A program made the translations under genes and the position numbers. Source: Oscillatoria sp. FACHB-1407 (GTDB taxonomy: Bacteria; Cyanobacteriota; Cyanobacteriia; Elainellales; Elainellaceae). From it: a DNA stretch of 64,000 nt. Positions 34,690 through 43,868 of this stretch are shown here, one piece after another. Under the pieces are notes generated by a model. It was given only the letters and a program-made list of their open reading frames with translations. It was not told where the DNA came from and did no database searches. Position 1 is the first letter of the stretch. The number at the start of each line of letters is the position of its first letter. The stretch lies in the NCBI RefSeq assembly GCF_014697545.1, contig NZ_JACJSA010000016.1, positions 62,001-126,000 of the forward strand, written 5' to 3'.

Positions 34690-36924
34690 ATGGCAAAAGT
34701 AGCACTCCTGATCGGTGTAACCGATTACAAAATTGAAGGTAGCAATTTAGGTTTTACCAATCTACCCAGTGCGAAGCTGGATGTAGAAGGGATGAAACGG
34801 ATTCTGGAATCTCCAGATTTGGGGGCTTTTGATGAAGTGGAATCTCTGCTGAATCCTACATATTCGGAAATGAGTGGGGCTATAGAGGATTTTTTAGGCA
34901 AGCCTCAGAAGAATGATACTGTCCTACTTTATTTCTCTGGACATGGTGCAAAAGACGGAAAGCGGAGATTGTATTTTGCTGCGAAAGGAACGGTAAAGAA
35001 TGAGAAAGATCAATTAAAGATAACAACGGCTGTATCTTCTCAAGTTGTTAGTGAACAACTGGAAGACTGCAAAGCTACAAAAAAGATTATGATTTTGGAT
35101 TGTTGCTTTAGTGGCGCGATCGATCCCAATGCTAAAGGTGATGATACATCAGAGGTCTTAGAATCATCGCTATCGGAAGCTAAAGGAAGTATTATTCTTA
35201 CGTCTTCTAGTTCTACTGAGATCTCCTACGGTGATGCAACTCAAATGTCGTTTTATACACGCTACCTCGTTCAGGGAGTTGAGAGTGGTGAAGCCGACCG
35301 AGATGCTAATGGTCAGCTTTCTATCAGTGAATTGCACGCTTATGTGACAGCGAAACTGCGAGTAGAAAAAGCAACGATGAATCCTAAAGTTTTCCTTCCA
35401 CGGGAAGAGGGATTTTATAATGCTCCATTTATTAGCGTGCCGATCACTGACCCCAGACAAGCATATCGCAAGAAGGTAAAAGATTACATAGACCGGGGAT
35501 TGGCAAAACAAGGAAAGTTTGATTTCAACATGGAACAGGTGCTAAAAAGTGACCGAGATCAGATTAACCAAGTCAGTAAATCTGAACTTTCACTAGACGA
35601 TGCTAAAGCAATTGAAAACGAACTTTTACATCCGATTCTACAACGTCTGAAGAATCTAAGCGACTATAGAAAAGCTTTTCGTGAACATCTGGAAACTCAA
35701 ACACTAGATCAGTCTCACCAAAGCCTAAAGCTATGGCGAGAGAATGTCTTGAAACTGACCGATGCAGACGTCGCTGAGATTGAGCAAGAGGAGCGGCAAC
35801 GGCAAGAACAACTCAAACGGGAGGCGGCTGAACAGCAACGGCAGGCGGAAGAGGAGGAAAGACAACGGTGGCAATCCGAGCAACTAAGGCAACAGCAAGC
35901 AGCAGAGGCGGACAGACTAAAAGGGAATTATGCCCACTTAGAAGCTCTGCTGAAGGCAGAAAACTGGCAAGAGGCAGACCAGGAAACCGTTAAGCAGATG
36001 TGCCAGATCATGGGGCGACAGCAAGAAGGCTATCTAAAAGTTGAGGATGCTGAGCAGTTTCCCGGTGCTGACATGCGGGCGATCGATCAACTTTGGGTGA
36101 AGTATAGCAACGGCAAGTTTGGCTTCAGTGTTCAGAAAGAAATTTGGCAGCAGTGCAATACCCCCACGAGCTTTGATCTGGAGAAGTTTGGGAAAGAGGT
36201 GATGTGGCTGAAGTTTGTAAATGAGTGGAAATGGAAGATTTACCGTGAATTAACTTGGGATATCTCTGCTCCCAAGGGACACCTCCCGTCGTGGAGAGGG
36301 CTCACGACGGGGAGACGTCATGAGGGGCTAGCATTCGTGGGGAGCGGTATATGGGCGAGGTGGGCAGACGGGGAGGGGTTCCCAGGGGAGAGGATGGAGG
36401 CTCTTCTCTCACGCATTGCAGCAGAAGCAGAAAAAGGGAATTATGCCCACTTAGAAGCTCTGCTGAAGGCAGGAAACTGGCAAGAGGCAGATCAGGAAAC
36501 CTTTAAGCAGATGTGCCAGGTCATGGGGCGACAGCAAGAAGGCTATCTAAAAGTTGAGGATATTGAGCAGTTTCCCTGTGCTGACATGCGGGCGATCGAT
36601 CAACTCTGGGTGAGGTATAGCAACGGCAAGTTTGGCTTCAGTGTTCAGAAAAAAATTTGGCAAGGGTGCGGTAGCCCTACAGAATATAATAAGCAGTGGG
36701 AAAAGTTTGGGATAGAGGTGGGGTGGCGATCGAAGGGGATGATGGGACGGGGGGCATCGTGGAAAGGGTGTGGCGACTTAGCTTTTACCGTAGGTGCTCC
36801 CGTGGGACACCTCCCTTGGAGGGTGGGTTTTGGAGATTGGGTGGTGAGGGGTGAGGTGGGAGAGGTAGGGGTGGAAGTGGAGTGGTGTAGTCTCTTCTCT
36901 CGTGTACGAAGATGTAAACTGTAG
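34690..36924 (+). CDS. Caspase-like protease fused to two GUN4 domains
   Basis: A 744-residue protein. Residues 1-255 form a caspase fold: H85 in LLYFSGHGAKDG and C139 in MILDCCFSGAID are the catalytic pair. Residues 260-400 are helical, ending in a Glu/Gln/Arg-rich coiled coil. Two GUN4 domains follow, starting near residues 411 and 582, each with NWQEADQET, ADMRAIDQLWV and YSNGKFGFSVQK. GUN4 binds porphyrins or bilins and activates Mg-chelatase when free-standing; fused to a protease it may sense tetrapyrroles or hold the effector inactive. EACC1 lies just upstream. Activation, substrate and ligand binding are inferences. Bases 36280-36420 are more GC-rich than the rest. Confidence 0.88.
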   Translation: MAKVALLIGVTDYKIEGSNLGFTNLPSAKLDVEGMKRILESPDLGAFDEVESLLNPTYSEMSGAIEDFLGKPQKNDTVLLYFSGHGAKDGKRRLYFAAKGTVKNEKDQLKITTAVSSQVVSEQLEDCKATKKIMILDCCFSGAIDPNAKGDDTSEVLESSLSEAKGSIILTSSSSTEISYGDATQMSFYTRYLVQGVESGEADRDANGQLSISELHAYVTAKLRVEKATMNPKVFLPREEGFYNAPFISVPITDPRQAYRKKVKDYIDRGLAKQGKFDFNMEQVLKSDRDQINQVSKSELSLDDAKAIENELLHPILQRLKNLSDYRKAFREHLETQTLDQSHQSLKLWRENVLKLTDADVAEIEQEERQRQEQLKREAAEQQRQAEEEERQRWQSEQLRQQQAAEADRLKGNYAHLEALLKAENWQEADQETVKQMCQIMGRQQEGYLKVEDAEQFPGADMRAIDQLWVKYSNGKFGFSVQKEIWQQCNTPTSFDLEKFGKEVMWLKFVNEWKWKIYRELTWDISAPKGHLPSWRGLTTGRRHEGLAFVGSGIWARWADGEGFPGERMEALLSRIAAEAEKGNYAHLEALLKAGNWQEADQETFKQMCQVMGRQQEGYLKVEDIEQFPCADMRAIDQLWVRYSNGKFGFSVQKKIWQGCGSPTEYNKQWEKFGIEVGWRSKGMMGRGASWKGCGDLAFTVGAPVGHLPWRVGFGDWVVRGEVGEVGVEVEWCSLFSRVRRCKL
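35919..36660 (+). repeat. 229-bp direct repeat encoding the two GUN4 N-terminal halves
   Basis: Bases 35919-36147 and 36432-36660 differ at only ten positions by my count, about 96 percent identity. The following C-terminal halves of the two GUN4 domains are clearly more different, so the N-terminal halves were duplicated recently or homogenised by gene conversion. Confidence 0.9.
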
Positions 36925-37512
36925 CATTTAACAGTTTTAGTCGTTCCTAGAATTTGTAATAGCCTGCTTTTTTAATGGGTTACCTACATTTCAGCCCTTC
37001 ATTACCTGGTATCAAATTAAGGTTTTGATGGGGTCATTGCAAATTGGAGGTTGTAGCAATTTGCCTCAATAAATTTCTTTGCCACCTCATGGATTTTTAA
37101 AGGAACTGTCCACTCATCCCACAGGTTTATCTGTCCTGAGCTGATTTTCTGGGGTTTACCCTTCTTCTTGATCTTTTCTAGCAACCGACTTTCCAATACG
37201 TTTTCTTTTCCGGTTTTGGTTTTGGTCTATACCTTTGACAAAGCTTACGATAAATTGCTGTATAGAGTTTCAGGGTCTTGCCTAATGCTAAAAACGCTGG
37301 ATGCTATTGAGTGATCCCATCATTGGTGAGACGATCATAAGTGCCATAGTTGCTGAAATCGTAAAGCCATCCCTGCTGCATGTTCGTAGCTTTATGACTG
37401 CTGTGAATGTATCGCAACGTATTTAATACCCTGCAAGTATCGGTATTGGCAGACAAGACTCGATCGCATTACTCCATCAGTTCACTTTTTGCAGCGCATC
37501 CACTTTCTCTTT
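36925..37512 (-). pseudogene. Degenerate coding remnant between caspase and XRE regulator
   Basis: No intact gene. On the minus strand, protein-like pieces appear in broken frames: GWLYDFSNYGTYDRLTNDG near 37390-37310, ALGKTLKLYTAIYRKL near 37290-37240, and INLWDEWTVPLKIHEVAKKF near 37130-37060. Stops and frameshifts separate them. The family is not recognised. Confidence 0.35.
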
Positions 37513-38100
37513 TTATAGAACTTTCAGAAGTCGTTCCAGTGCTGGAAAAAGTTGCTGAATCGTACGATCGCTCATCTCTCTAAACCTCTCCTCCAACCAA
37601 GCTCTCTGTTCCATCACATCAACAGGGCTAGGCGATAGAAATAGAGGTTCTTCTTTGAGATCCGTATAGCTGTAGGGTCTAAAAAACTTGCAGATCCTTA
37701 AAGCTTTATCGGAGTCTGGAAAAAATTTACCACTAGCCCACCGAGAAACAGTGGTTGCGTCAACCCCGATCGCCTGAGCAAATTCTTGTTTGCGCCCCTT
37801 CTTTAGCTCCTTCACCGACCGAAGCAAGTATCTTAGGTTCTCCTCGTAGATGCTAATGCCGCTTTGATCCAGTAAATTTGTTTGCCAAAATGCCACAACG
37901 TCATCTTCGGGCAAATTTAGCTGGTTAGCGATCGCCTGCAATTCCTCCTGACGCAGTTGTTCTTCCCCCCGAAGAAGCCTTTCTGCCCTCAACAGGTCGC
38001 AGCCTAACCAGTTAGCGAGTTTGTTTGCCCAGGTTTGCCTGGGTTCATTCTCCCGCCATAAGAGAAAACACAAGTTTTGCGAAGTTGATCCGTCAGGCAT
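37513..38100 (-). CDS. XRE-family helix-turn-helix regulator
   Basis: A 195-residue protein with two HTH-like segments: LRQEELQAIANQLNLPEDDV at about residues 49-68 and the stronger GRKQEFAQAIGVDATTVSRW with SGKFFPDSDKAL at about residues 100-135. The C-terminal helical region may dimerise. The gene is divergent from the helicase operon with 109 bases between, and that spacer holds repeated TTATTAGCGTAA sites, so this protein is the obvious candidate regulator of both itself and the operon. Confidence 0.82.
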   Translation of the reverse strand: MPDGSTSQNLCFLLWRENEPRQTWANKLANWLGCDLLRAERLLRGEEQLRQEELQAIANQLNLPEDDVVAFWQTNLLDQSGISIYEENLRYLLRSVKELKKGRKQEFAQAIGVDATTVSRWASGKFFPDSDKALRICKFFRPYSYTDLKEEPLFLSPSPVDVMEQRAWLEERFREMSDRTIQQLFPALERLLKVL

Positions 38101-38138
38101 AGGGTATCACACCACTGCCCATAGTATCTTCTTATAGA

Positions 38139-38192
38139 TTATTAGCGTAAATAGAGTTGTGCGCTAATTTTCTGACATTATTATTAGCGTAA
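38139..38192. promoter_or_regulatory. Operator-like repeats controlling the XRE gene and helicase operon
   Basis: TTATTAGCGTAA occurs exactly at 38139-38150 and 38181-38192, start to start 42 bases, four helical turns. An inverted core GCGCTAA lies between them at 38161-38167. A -35-like TTGTGC (38157-38162) and a -10-like TATTAT (38179-38184) facing the helicase operon overlap these sites, so a bound repressor would block transcription. Confidence 0.55.
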
Positions 38193-38209
38193 GCGATGGG
38201 CGTTGTGAG

Positions 38210-40588
38210 ATGGTAGCAGACTTACAGCTTTCTCCTTGGGAGAGTTCCCTTTCCCAAGCACAGCAGGAGATTCTGCAAAGCGGCTTGTTGACTTCTGGCT
38301 TCAACTGCATTCTTCAGATGCCAACAGGTAGCGGCAAAACCTGGTTGGCAGAGCAAGCGATCGCTCATACTCTCAACCAAAACCGTCGTGCTATCTATCT
38401 CACTCCCCTCCGTGCCCTTGCTAGTGAGTTAACAACTCGGTGGCAGAAGCGTTTTGCGCCCAATCAAGTTGGCATCTTTACCGGAGATTATGCCAACAGT
38501 AACTATCCGGTCTCCTACCAAAATGCTCAATTGCTGGTCATGACCCCAGAAAAGCTAGATGTCTGCACCCGTAATTGGCGTAATCACTGGTCGTGGCTTC
38601 CTGATGTCGATTTAGTTGTTGTAGATGAATTCCATTTATTAGGGGACTCTAATCGGGGTGCGCGGCTGGAAGCTGCTTTGCTCAGGTTTATGCGCCTTAA
38701 TCCGTTCGTCCGGGTCATTGGTTTGTCTGCCACATTGGGAAATCGGCAGGAGCTTGCTGACTGGCTACGAGGACTCGACTACTGCTCCAATCAACGGGTT
38801 GTTCCTCTCCAATGGAATGTGGTGCGATACAAACGAGCGCAGGACAAGCCTGATCTCCTCATTGGAGAGCTTCAGCGCAACTTGGCGACTGGCGGAAAAA
38901 GCCTAGTGTTTGTTCAGAGCCGCAGACGGGCTGAGTGGCTGGCTCAAACGTTACAAGAAGCAGGCTTTCATGCGGCTCATCACCATGCTGGACTCGATCG
39001 CTCTTCTCGTAGCCAAATAGAGACACAATTCCGAAACGGGAACCTGGATGTCCTGATCGCCACGGCAACTTTGGAAATGGGTTTGAACTTACCTGCACGT
39101 CAGGTTGTACTTTATGACCTACAAGGCTTTGATGGAACTGACTTCGTACCCCTTCCAGTAAACAATGTCTGGCAACGAGCAGGTCGGGCAGGTCGTCCGG
39201 GACTAGATCCTGTTGGGGAAGTGGTTCTTCTTGCTCCCGTTTGGGATCGGCAGGCAGACCACTATGCCAAGGGACAGTTTGAGCCGATACGGTCTGGACT
39301 TAGTTCAGCGATCGCCCTAGCTGAGCAAGTGATCACCGAGATTGCCAGTGGACTATGCCGCACGCACGCTCAACTGGAGGCTGTTTTTAGCCGAACATTG
39401 GCAGCAGTGCAGAACAGACTGTCTTCAATTGATCGAGTAGTCGATGAAATGTTACAGGCTGGGATGCTGGTGCAGCAGGAAGTTTCTGGCTATCTTCAGG
39501 CAACACGATTAGGCTTCATCGCAGTACGCCACCTGATTTCCCCTGCTACCGTTCAACTCTTTCAGAGAGTTTTTCAGGAATACCCAGACCTAACGTTTTT
39601 AGATTTGCTCCTTATTGCTGTTAGCAGCATCGACTGCCAACCACTGATTCCTGTCGATTACGAGCAGCTAGATGAACTGGCAACAGCCCTCTCCACCGAA
39701 CCCTCCGTTCTTCTGACGTTGCCCCAACAGGAGTTGAGCCAGCTACTTGGGATCGATGGCAAACAGCTTTTAGCTGCTATGAACACGGCATTGGTAGCCC
39801 GTACTTGGACTCGGTTAGGAGACGCAGAGCAGGTTGCAGAAATGCGAGGCTGTTATGCCTTTGAAGTGCAATGCCTATGCGACTCGGTTCAGCGGTTGCT
39901 CCTGGCGATGAAGGCGATTCTGCAAGTTTTGGAATCAGAAAAAGCGATCGCACAAGATCCAGAACGGGTGCCACTGATTGAACGAATTGGAGCACTGGAA
40001 AGGATGGTTAGTGGTGGGTTAGATGAGGGTGCCGCAACACTAACCTTAATTCGAGGAATTGGCGCAAAAACAGCAAAACGACTCAAGCAAGCAGGAATTG
40101 CTGATATCGAAGATTTGGCGTTAGCAGAGCTAGAGGAATTAGTAGCAATCCCCGGAATCTCAGAAAAGCGGGCAACTCAGTGGCTAGAGCAGGCTTTAGA
40201 AGTTGTGGGTAGCCACTCATCTGCCTTCCGCTACAGAGAGGAGCCTACCCAAAATCTACTGACTCGAACTCAATTTCCGATTGACATTGACCCCTATCGG
40301 CTACGTCGGGCAATGGATTTGAGAATTGTGAACCGAGAAGGAACATCCTTCAGAGTAGTGGGCGGAACCGATCCGCACACGGTCACAGTTTCCTCAAAAA
40401 AACAAGGATGTGATTGTCCTGATTCGGCTAAAGGGCATACCTGCAAACATATTCTGGCTGTACTGCTGCATCTGGGCGATAAGACTATACGGAACTTAGT
40501 ACAAGCCCTATCTAATTCCGTCGCTTGTGGGTTAGACCTGTTACAGCTATGGGTAGGAACACCTTTAGGCTCTGTGAGGTGGGGTTAA
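38210..40588 (+). CDS. Hel308/Ski2-like DNA helicase with HhH and SWIM zinc finger
   Basis: A 792-residue SF2 helicase. The motor occupies about residues 1-400: Walker A MPTGSGKTWLAEQ, TPLRALASE, TPEKLD, Walker B VVVDEFHLLGD, GLSATLGN, TLEMGLNLPARQVV, and motif VI WQRAGRAGRPG. Winged-helix and ratchet-like regions follow. Near residue 620 tandem helix-hairpin-helix units appear (LIRGIGAKTAKRLKQAG, VAIPGISEKRATQWL). Near residues 730-750 is a SWIM finger, CDCPDSAKGHTCKH. Hel308-type enzymes unwind 3-prime-tailed DNA at forks; the SWIM finger may contact DNA or a partner. The stop overlaps the start of the next gene in TAATG. Role here is inferred to be opening or scanning DNA for the TGT-fold partner. 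Confidence 0.88.
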   Translation: MVADLQLSPWESSLSQAQQEILQSGLLTSGFNCILQMPTGSGKTWLAEQAIAHTLNQNRRAIYLTPLRALASELTTRWQKRFAPNQVGIFTGDYANSNYPVSYQNAQLLVMTPEKLDVCTRNWRNHWSWLPDVDLVVVDEFHLLGDSNRGARLEAALLRFMRLNPFVRVIGLSATLGNRQELADWLRGLDYCSNQRVVPLQWNVVRYKRAQDKPDLLIGELQRNLATGGKSLVFVQSRRRAEWLAQTLQEAGFHAAHHHAGLDRSSRSQIETQFRNGNLDVLIATATLEMGLNLPARQVVLYDLQGFDGTDFVPLPVNNVWQRAGRAGRPGLDPVGEVVLLAPVWDRQADHYAKGQFEPIRSGLSSAIALAEQVITEIASGLCRTHAQLEAVFSRTLAAVQNRLSSIDRVVDEMLQAGMLVQQEVSGYLQATRLGFIAVRHLISPATVQLFQRVFQEYPDLTFLDLLLIAVSSIDCQPLIPVDYEQLDELATALSTEPSVLLTLPQQELSQLLGIDGKQLLAAMNTALVARTWTRLGDAEQVAEMRGCYAFEVQCLCDSVQRLLLAMKAILQVLESEKAIAQDPERVPLIERIGALERMVSGGLDEGAATLTLIRGIGAKTAKRLKQAGIADIEDLALAELEELVAIPGISEKRATQWLEQALEVVGSHSSAFRYREEPTQNLLTRTQFPIDIDPYRLRRAMDLRIVNREGTSFRVVGGTDPHTVTVSSKKQGCDCPDSAKGHTCKHILAVLLHLGDKTIRNLVQALSNSVACGLDLLQLWVGTPLGSVRWG

Positions 40589-41526
40589 TGGCAATGCAAG
40601 CACCTGCGGCTAACTTGAAAAGGCGATCGCTCAAAACTCGACGGGGAGATATTCCTTTTCCTGCCTATGTTCCTGTGACGACCTTTGGCGACAAATATCC
40701 ATTAGATAAGCTAATCCAGCCTTACCTACCTCGATTAGCTTCAGCCATCATGGTTAGCTACCACTACGCCAAGGAGGTCTCGGTAGACAAACTGCCCCGG
40801 TTGCCCTTATTTGTTGATTCTAGTGGTTTTGCAGCCCTCTTTGCTGGCACAGAAATCTGCGAGCAGGACGGATTAGGCGTTTTGAAGATTCCGCAGGGTG
40901 AGGGTTCAGAAACAGTTCATCCACGGGACGTGCTGACGCTGCAAGAGGCGATTGCTGATGTCGCCTTTACTCTGGATTTTCCGATTCCACCCAGTCTAGA
41001 GTTAGCTGAAGCTCGAACCCGTCAACGGCTGACCATTGCCAACGCTCACTGGGCACTCCAAAATCGACGCAGACGAGACTTACCTCTCTACGCCTGTATC
41101 CAAGCATGGAATGTGGATTCGGCAAGAGACTGCGCGAGGAAGTATGCAAAAGCGGGTTTTGATGGAGTAGCGATCGGGGGATTGGTACCCAGAGCAAAGG
41201 ATCACTCGCTCGTGCTATCAATAGTCGAAGTCGTGCGTAGTGAGATTGGAGAGTTGCCTCTGCACGTACTGGGGTTGGGCAACCTTGAGCTTGTTCGGGA
41301 TCTCTATAAAGCTGGCGTAGACTCAGTAGACAGCAGTTCCTACGTCAAATATGCTGCCGATGGCAAACTGTTGGCTAATCCAGCTTTTCAGCTTGCGGAC
41401 CCAACCGTGACCGATCGCCTGCATTTAGCTCTTTGCAACTTGGCAACTGCGACTGGAAAAACCTTACCCCTTTCAACGTCAGAAATTCTCTTTTCAACCT
41501 TTTCTACGGAATCCCGCTCATCGTGA
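40588..41526 (+). CDS. Compact TGT-fold (DpdA-like) transglycosylase
   Basis: A 312-residue protein with a queuine-tRNA-ribosyltransferase-type barrel and little else. Matches to the family are in order: IMVSYHYAKE, D77 in LFVDSSGFAALF (the DSGGFQ position), PLYACIQAWN, AGFDGVAIGGL, HVLGLGNLELV, and D248 in GVDSVDSSSY (nucleophile position). The CxCxxC zinc site seen in DpdA and bacterial TGT is absent. It is a second, distinct TGT-fold protein beside the dpdA operon. The ATG overlaps the helicase stop (TAATG) with GAGGTGGGG upstream, and its end overlaps the next start (GTGA). This strict coupling with two helicases points to DNA as substrate; the base inserted is unknown. Confidence 0.85.
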   Translation: MAMQAPAANLKRRSLKTRRGDIPFPAYVPVTTFGDKYPLDKLIQPYLPRLASAIMVSYHYAKEVSVDKLPRLPLFVDSSGFAALFAGTEICEQDGLGVLKIPQGEGSETVHPRDVLTLQEAIADVAFTLDFPIPPSLELAEARTRQRLTIANAHWALQNRRRRDLPLYACIQAWNVDSARDCARKYAKAGFDGVAIGGLVPRAKDHSLVLSIVEVVRSEIGELPLHVLGLGNLELVRDLYKAGVDSVDSSSYVKYAADGKLLANPAFQLADPTVTDRLHLALCNLATATGKTLPLSTSEILFSTFSTESRSS

Positions 41527-43868
41527 GACCCATCCATTGCGGTACATCAGGCACTTTCCAAACCCCTAACGGGATAACTTGGGCTGACCTGGATTTGGAA
41601 CCTCACTGGCAGAAGGCGATCGCTATCCTAAATCCTGGAACCCAACCTCGCCCAGCGCAAGTTCTAGCTTTGGGGGAGCAGAAGATCCTGAAGCATTCCC
41701 GCAATCTGATTGTTTCGGCTCCAACCAATAGCGGTAAGAGTTTGCTTGGCTTGTTGGTATTGCTTGATGCTGTGAGGCGAGGAGGTCGAGCATTGCTGTT
41801 AGAGCCGCTAAGGGCATTGGCACGAGAGAAGGCAGACGAACTAGAAAGCGTATCAGATGCTCTTGGTTTGGAGTTGGGAATAAAGCTGTCGGTGCAAATC
41901 TCCACAGGCGATTACCGTTTAGAGGATGAACTGCTTTCAGACCCGCCCCCCGGAGGAGAAATCATCGTTGCGACCCCAGAACGAGTGGAAGCTTTACTCC
42001 GTAACCCTGCCAATGCCGAATGGCTAAAAACAATCAAAGCTGTTTGTGTCGATGAAGCTCATCTAATCAGTTCCCCGCAACGAGGACTGACGCTAGAGTG
42101 CTTGATTACGTCCCTCCTCTGCCTTCAAAACCCACCCAGACTGGTTCTCTTGTCAGCAACCTTAGGTGATTTGGAACCTGCTCAAACCTGGTTAGCTCCC
42201 TGCGATGTGGTGCGTGTGGAGGAAAGGCAACCACCTCTGGACAAGTGGGCGATCGCCCTTACCGAAGATGATGATGCGAACGATACCGTTCTTTCCTTGA
42301 CTGCCAACCACTTACAAGACCAGAAGGCTCAGATCCTGATTTTTGTTTACCAAACCCGATCGACCCAACATTTAGTAAAACTGCTGAATGACAAGTTGGG
42401 CACTACATTAGGAGATTTAGGGGCTTTGGCGTATCACGCCCAAATGAGCCAACAGCAACGGGAGAAAGTTCGACAAGCGTTCCTGGCTGGACAGTCCAGG
42501 GTAATGGTAACAACAATGGCTCTGGCATTAGGAATCAATCTGCCTGCGACCCACGTACTAATTCGGGACAATACCTTTCCAGGAGTCGGTCGGCTGAGTA
42601 CATCTGAGTTACTGCAAATGATGGGTAGGGCAGGACGAGGTGATCGCCCCGGAACGGCTGCTGTGCTAGTGCGCCCGAAAGACGGGTGGCGGGTTGAGGA
42701 ATTAGTGACAGCCCTCCAAACAGAGGAACTTCCCTCGTTGCAGTCTGCTCTGGAAAAAGGGACGGGTCGTCCCGTTCAATCTGGTGAGATGCCAGCGATC
42801 GCTCCCCAAGTGGCTGCCCTACTGTCTCGTTGGCATGAGCGAGGAACGACAACAGAAGAGTTGAAGACGTTTTTGGGGCGATCGCTAGGTGGGCAAAACT
42901 TAGTGAATCAGGTTGATCAAGGATTAGCCTGGTTAGAAGGTCATTGGCTGGCGTATCGGGAACCAGAACAAGGACGGTACTTTTTGACGGTGCTGGGCAA
43001 GAAGGCAACTCGCGCGGTTCTGCCGTTGCCCATTGCAGCCAGCTACGCCCAACTGCTACGGGATTTAATGAGCGTTGATCCAGATGATGAGTTACTGAAG
43101 CAGTGGCGATCGCTCGATCATTTGCTGATCTTGAATCTTCTGTCCGAACGTCCACCTAACTTAAGGCGTTACAGTGCCAAACTTATGCAACAGGTAGATG
43201 CTTGGTGCGAAGCACATCCTGCCCAAACCCCATTGCTCTTCCGAAAGTGGATTTGGGGACAGCCTAGCAACTCTCGTGCTTCTGAAGTGCTAGGGTCACT
43301 AGGGCTACAGGCTCCCAAAAATGGCAAAGAAGCTGAGGAATGGGCACATCGAACTGGCTACCTCGCCATGTTTCGGTCAATTGTCTTGTGGGAGCGATCG
43401 CAGGGACTCAAGCTCGAAGAAGTGGAGCGTCAATTCAGTGTCCAGGGCTTAGAAGGAATTGAGGAACGTTGGCGTGATGAGTTGCTATGGCTACTGGCTG
43501 GATTAGCAAAACTATTGGACGTTCGCACGTTCTACTTTCACCTTAAGGGTAACTGCCAAGCTGACTTGAGACGAGTGAAAAGAATGAAGCTTTGCTTGAA
43601 GCAGATGGAAAACCAGATTTACAAGTTGCAGGAACAGTTGAAGTATTGTTCTCCTCTAGGTTCTTTACTATATGAAATTCGTAGATTTGCTTCTCAAGGC
43701 AACATCAAAACCAAAGTTGGTTTCCAGTCGATTCGCAAGCTAGAAGAGGCTGGGATTGTTAGCTTAAAAGAGTTAATTTCTGTAGAGATTGAGGATTTAA
43801 TGAAACTGGGAATTCACCGTAGACTAGCTGAGCAGGTTAAGACGTATGTGCGGCGACGGTTGGGGTAG
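41523..43868 (+). CDS. Second SF2 (Ski2-like) helicase of the operon
   Basis: A 781-residue helicase. Walker A is APTNSGKSLLGLLVLLDAV, followed by EPLRALAREKADEL, TPERVEALL, Walker B CVDEAHLIS, LLSATLGDL, ALALGINLPATHVL and motif VI LQMMGRAGRGDRPG. The C-terminal half is helical with winged-helix-like and HhH-like parts (VGFQSIRKLEEAGIVSLKEL). The frame opens at 41433, but the GTG at 41523 overlaps the preceding stop in GTGA and is the natural coupled start. It differs in sequence from the first helicase of the operon, lacks the SWIM finger, and is not a recent duplicate. Confidence 0.86.
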   Translation: MRPIHCGTSGTFQTPNGITWADLDLEPHWQKAIAILNPGTQPRPAQVLALGEQKILKHSRNLIVSAPTNSGKSLLGLLVLLDAVRRGGRALLLEPLRALAREKADELESVSDALGLELGIKLSVQISTGDYRLEDELLSDPPPGGEIIVATPERVEALLRNPANAEWLKTIKAVCVDEAHLISSPQRGLTLECLITSLLCLQNPPRLVLLSATLGDLEPAQTWLAPCDVVRVEERQPPLDKWAIALTEDDDANDTVLSLTANHLQDQKAQILIFVYQTRSTQHLVKLLNDKLGTTLGDLGALAYHAQMSQQQREKVRQAFLAGQSRVMVTTMALALGINLPATHVLIRDNTFPGVGRLSTSELLQMMGRAGRGDRPGTAAVLVRPKDGWRVEELVTALQTEELPSLQSALEKGTGRPVQSGEMPAIAPQVAALLSRWHERGTTTEELKTFLGRSLGGQNLVNQVDQGLAWLEGHWLAYREPEQGRYFLTVLGKKATRAVLPLPIAASYAQLLRDLMSVDPDDELLKQWRSLDHLLILNLLSERPPNLRRYSAKLMQQVDAWCEAHPAQTPLLFRKWIWGQPSNSRASEVLGSLGLQAPKNGKEAEEWAHRTGYLAMFRSIVLWERSQGLKLEEVERQFSVQGLEGIEERWRDELLWLLAGLAKLLDVRTFYFHLKGNCQADLRRVKRMKLCLKQMENQIYKLQEQLKYCSPLGSLLYEIRRFASQGNIKTKVGFQSIRKLEEAGIVSLKELISVEIEDLMKLGIHRRLAEQVKTYVRRRLG

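Noticed and set aside
42535-43155. 206-codon minus-strand frame inside the second helicase
   Set aside because: Shadow of a helicase with complete motifs; no domain recognised.
37513-43868. A DISARM-type or BREX-type system
   Set aside because: No DUF1998 protein, phospholipase-D nuclease, PglZ or BrxL-like gene accompanies the helicases, and the enzyme between them is TGT-fold rather than a methyltransferase.
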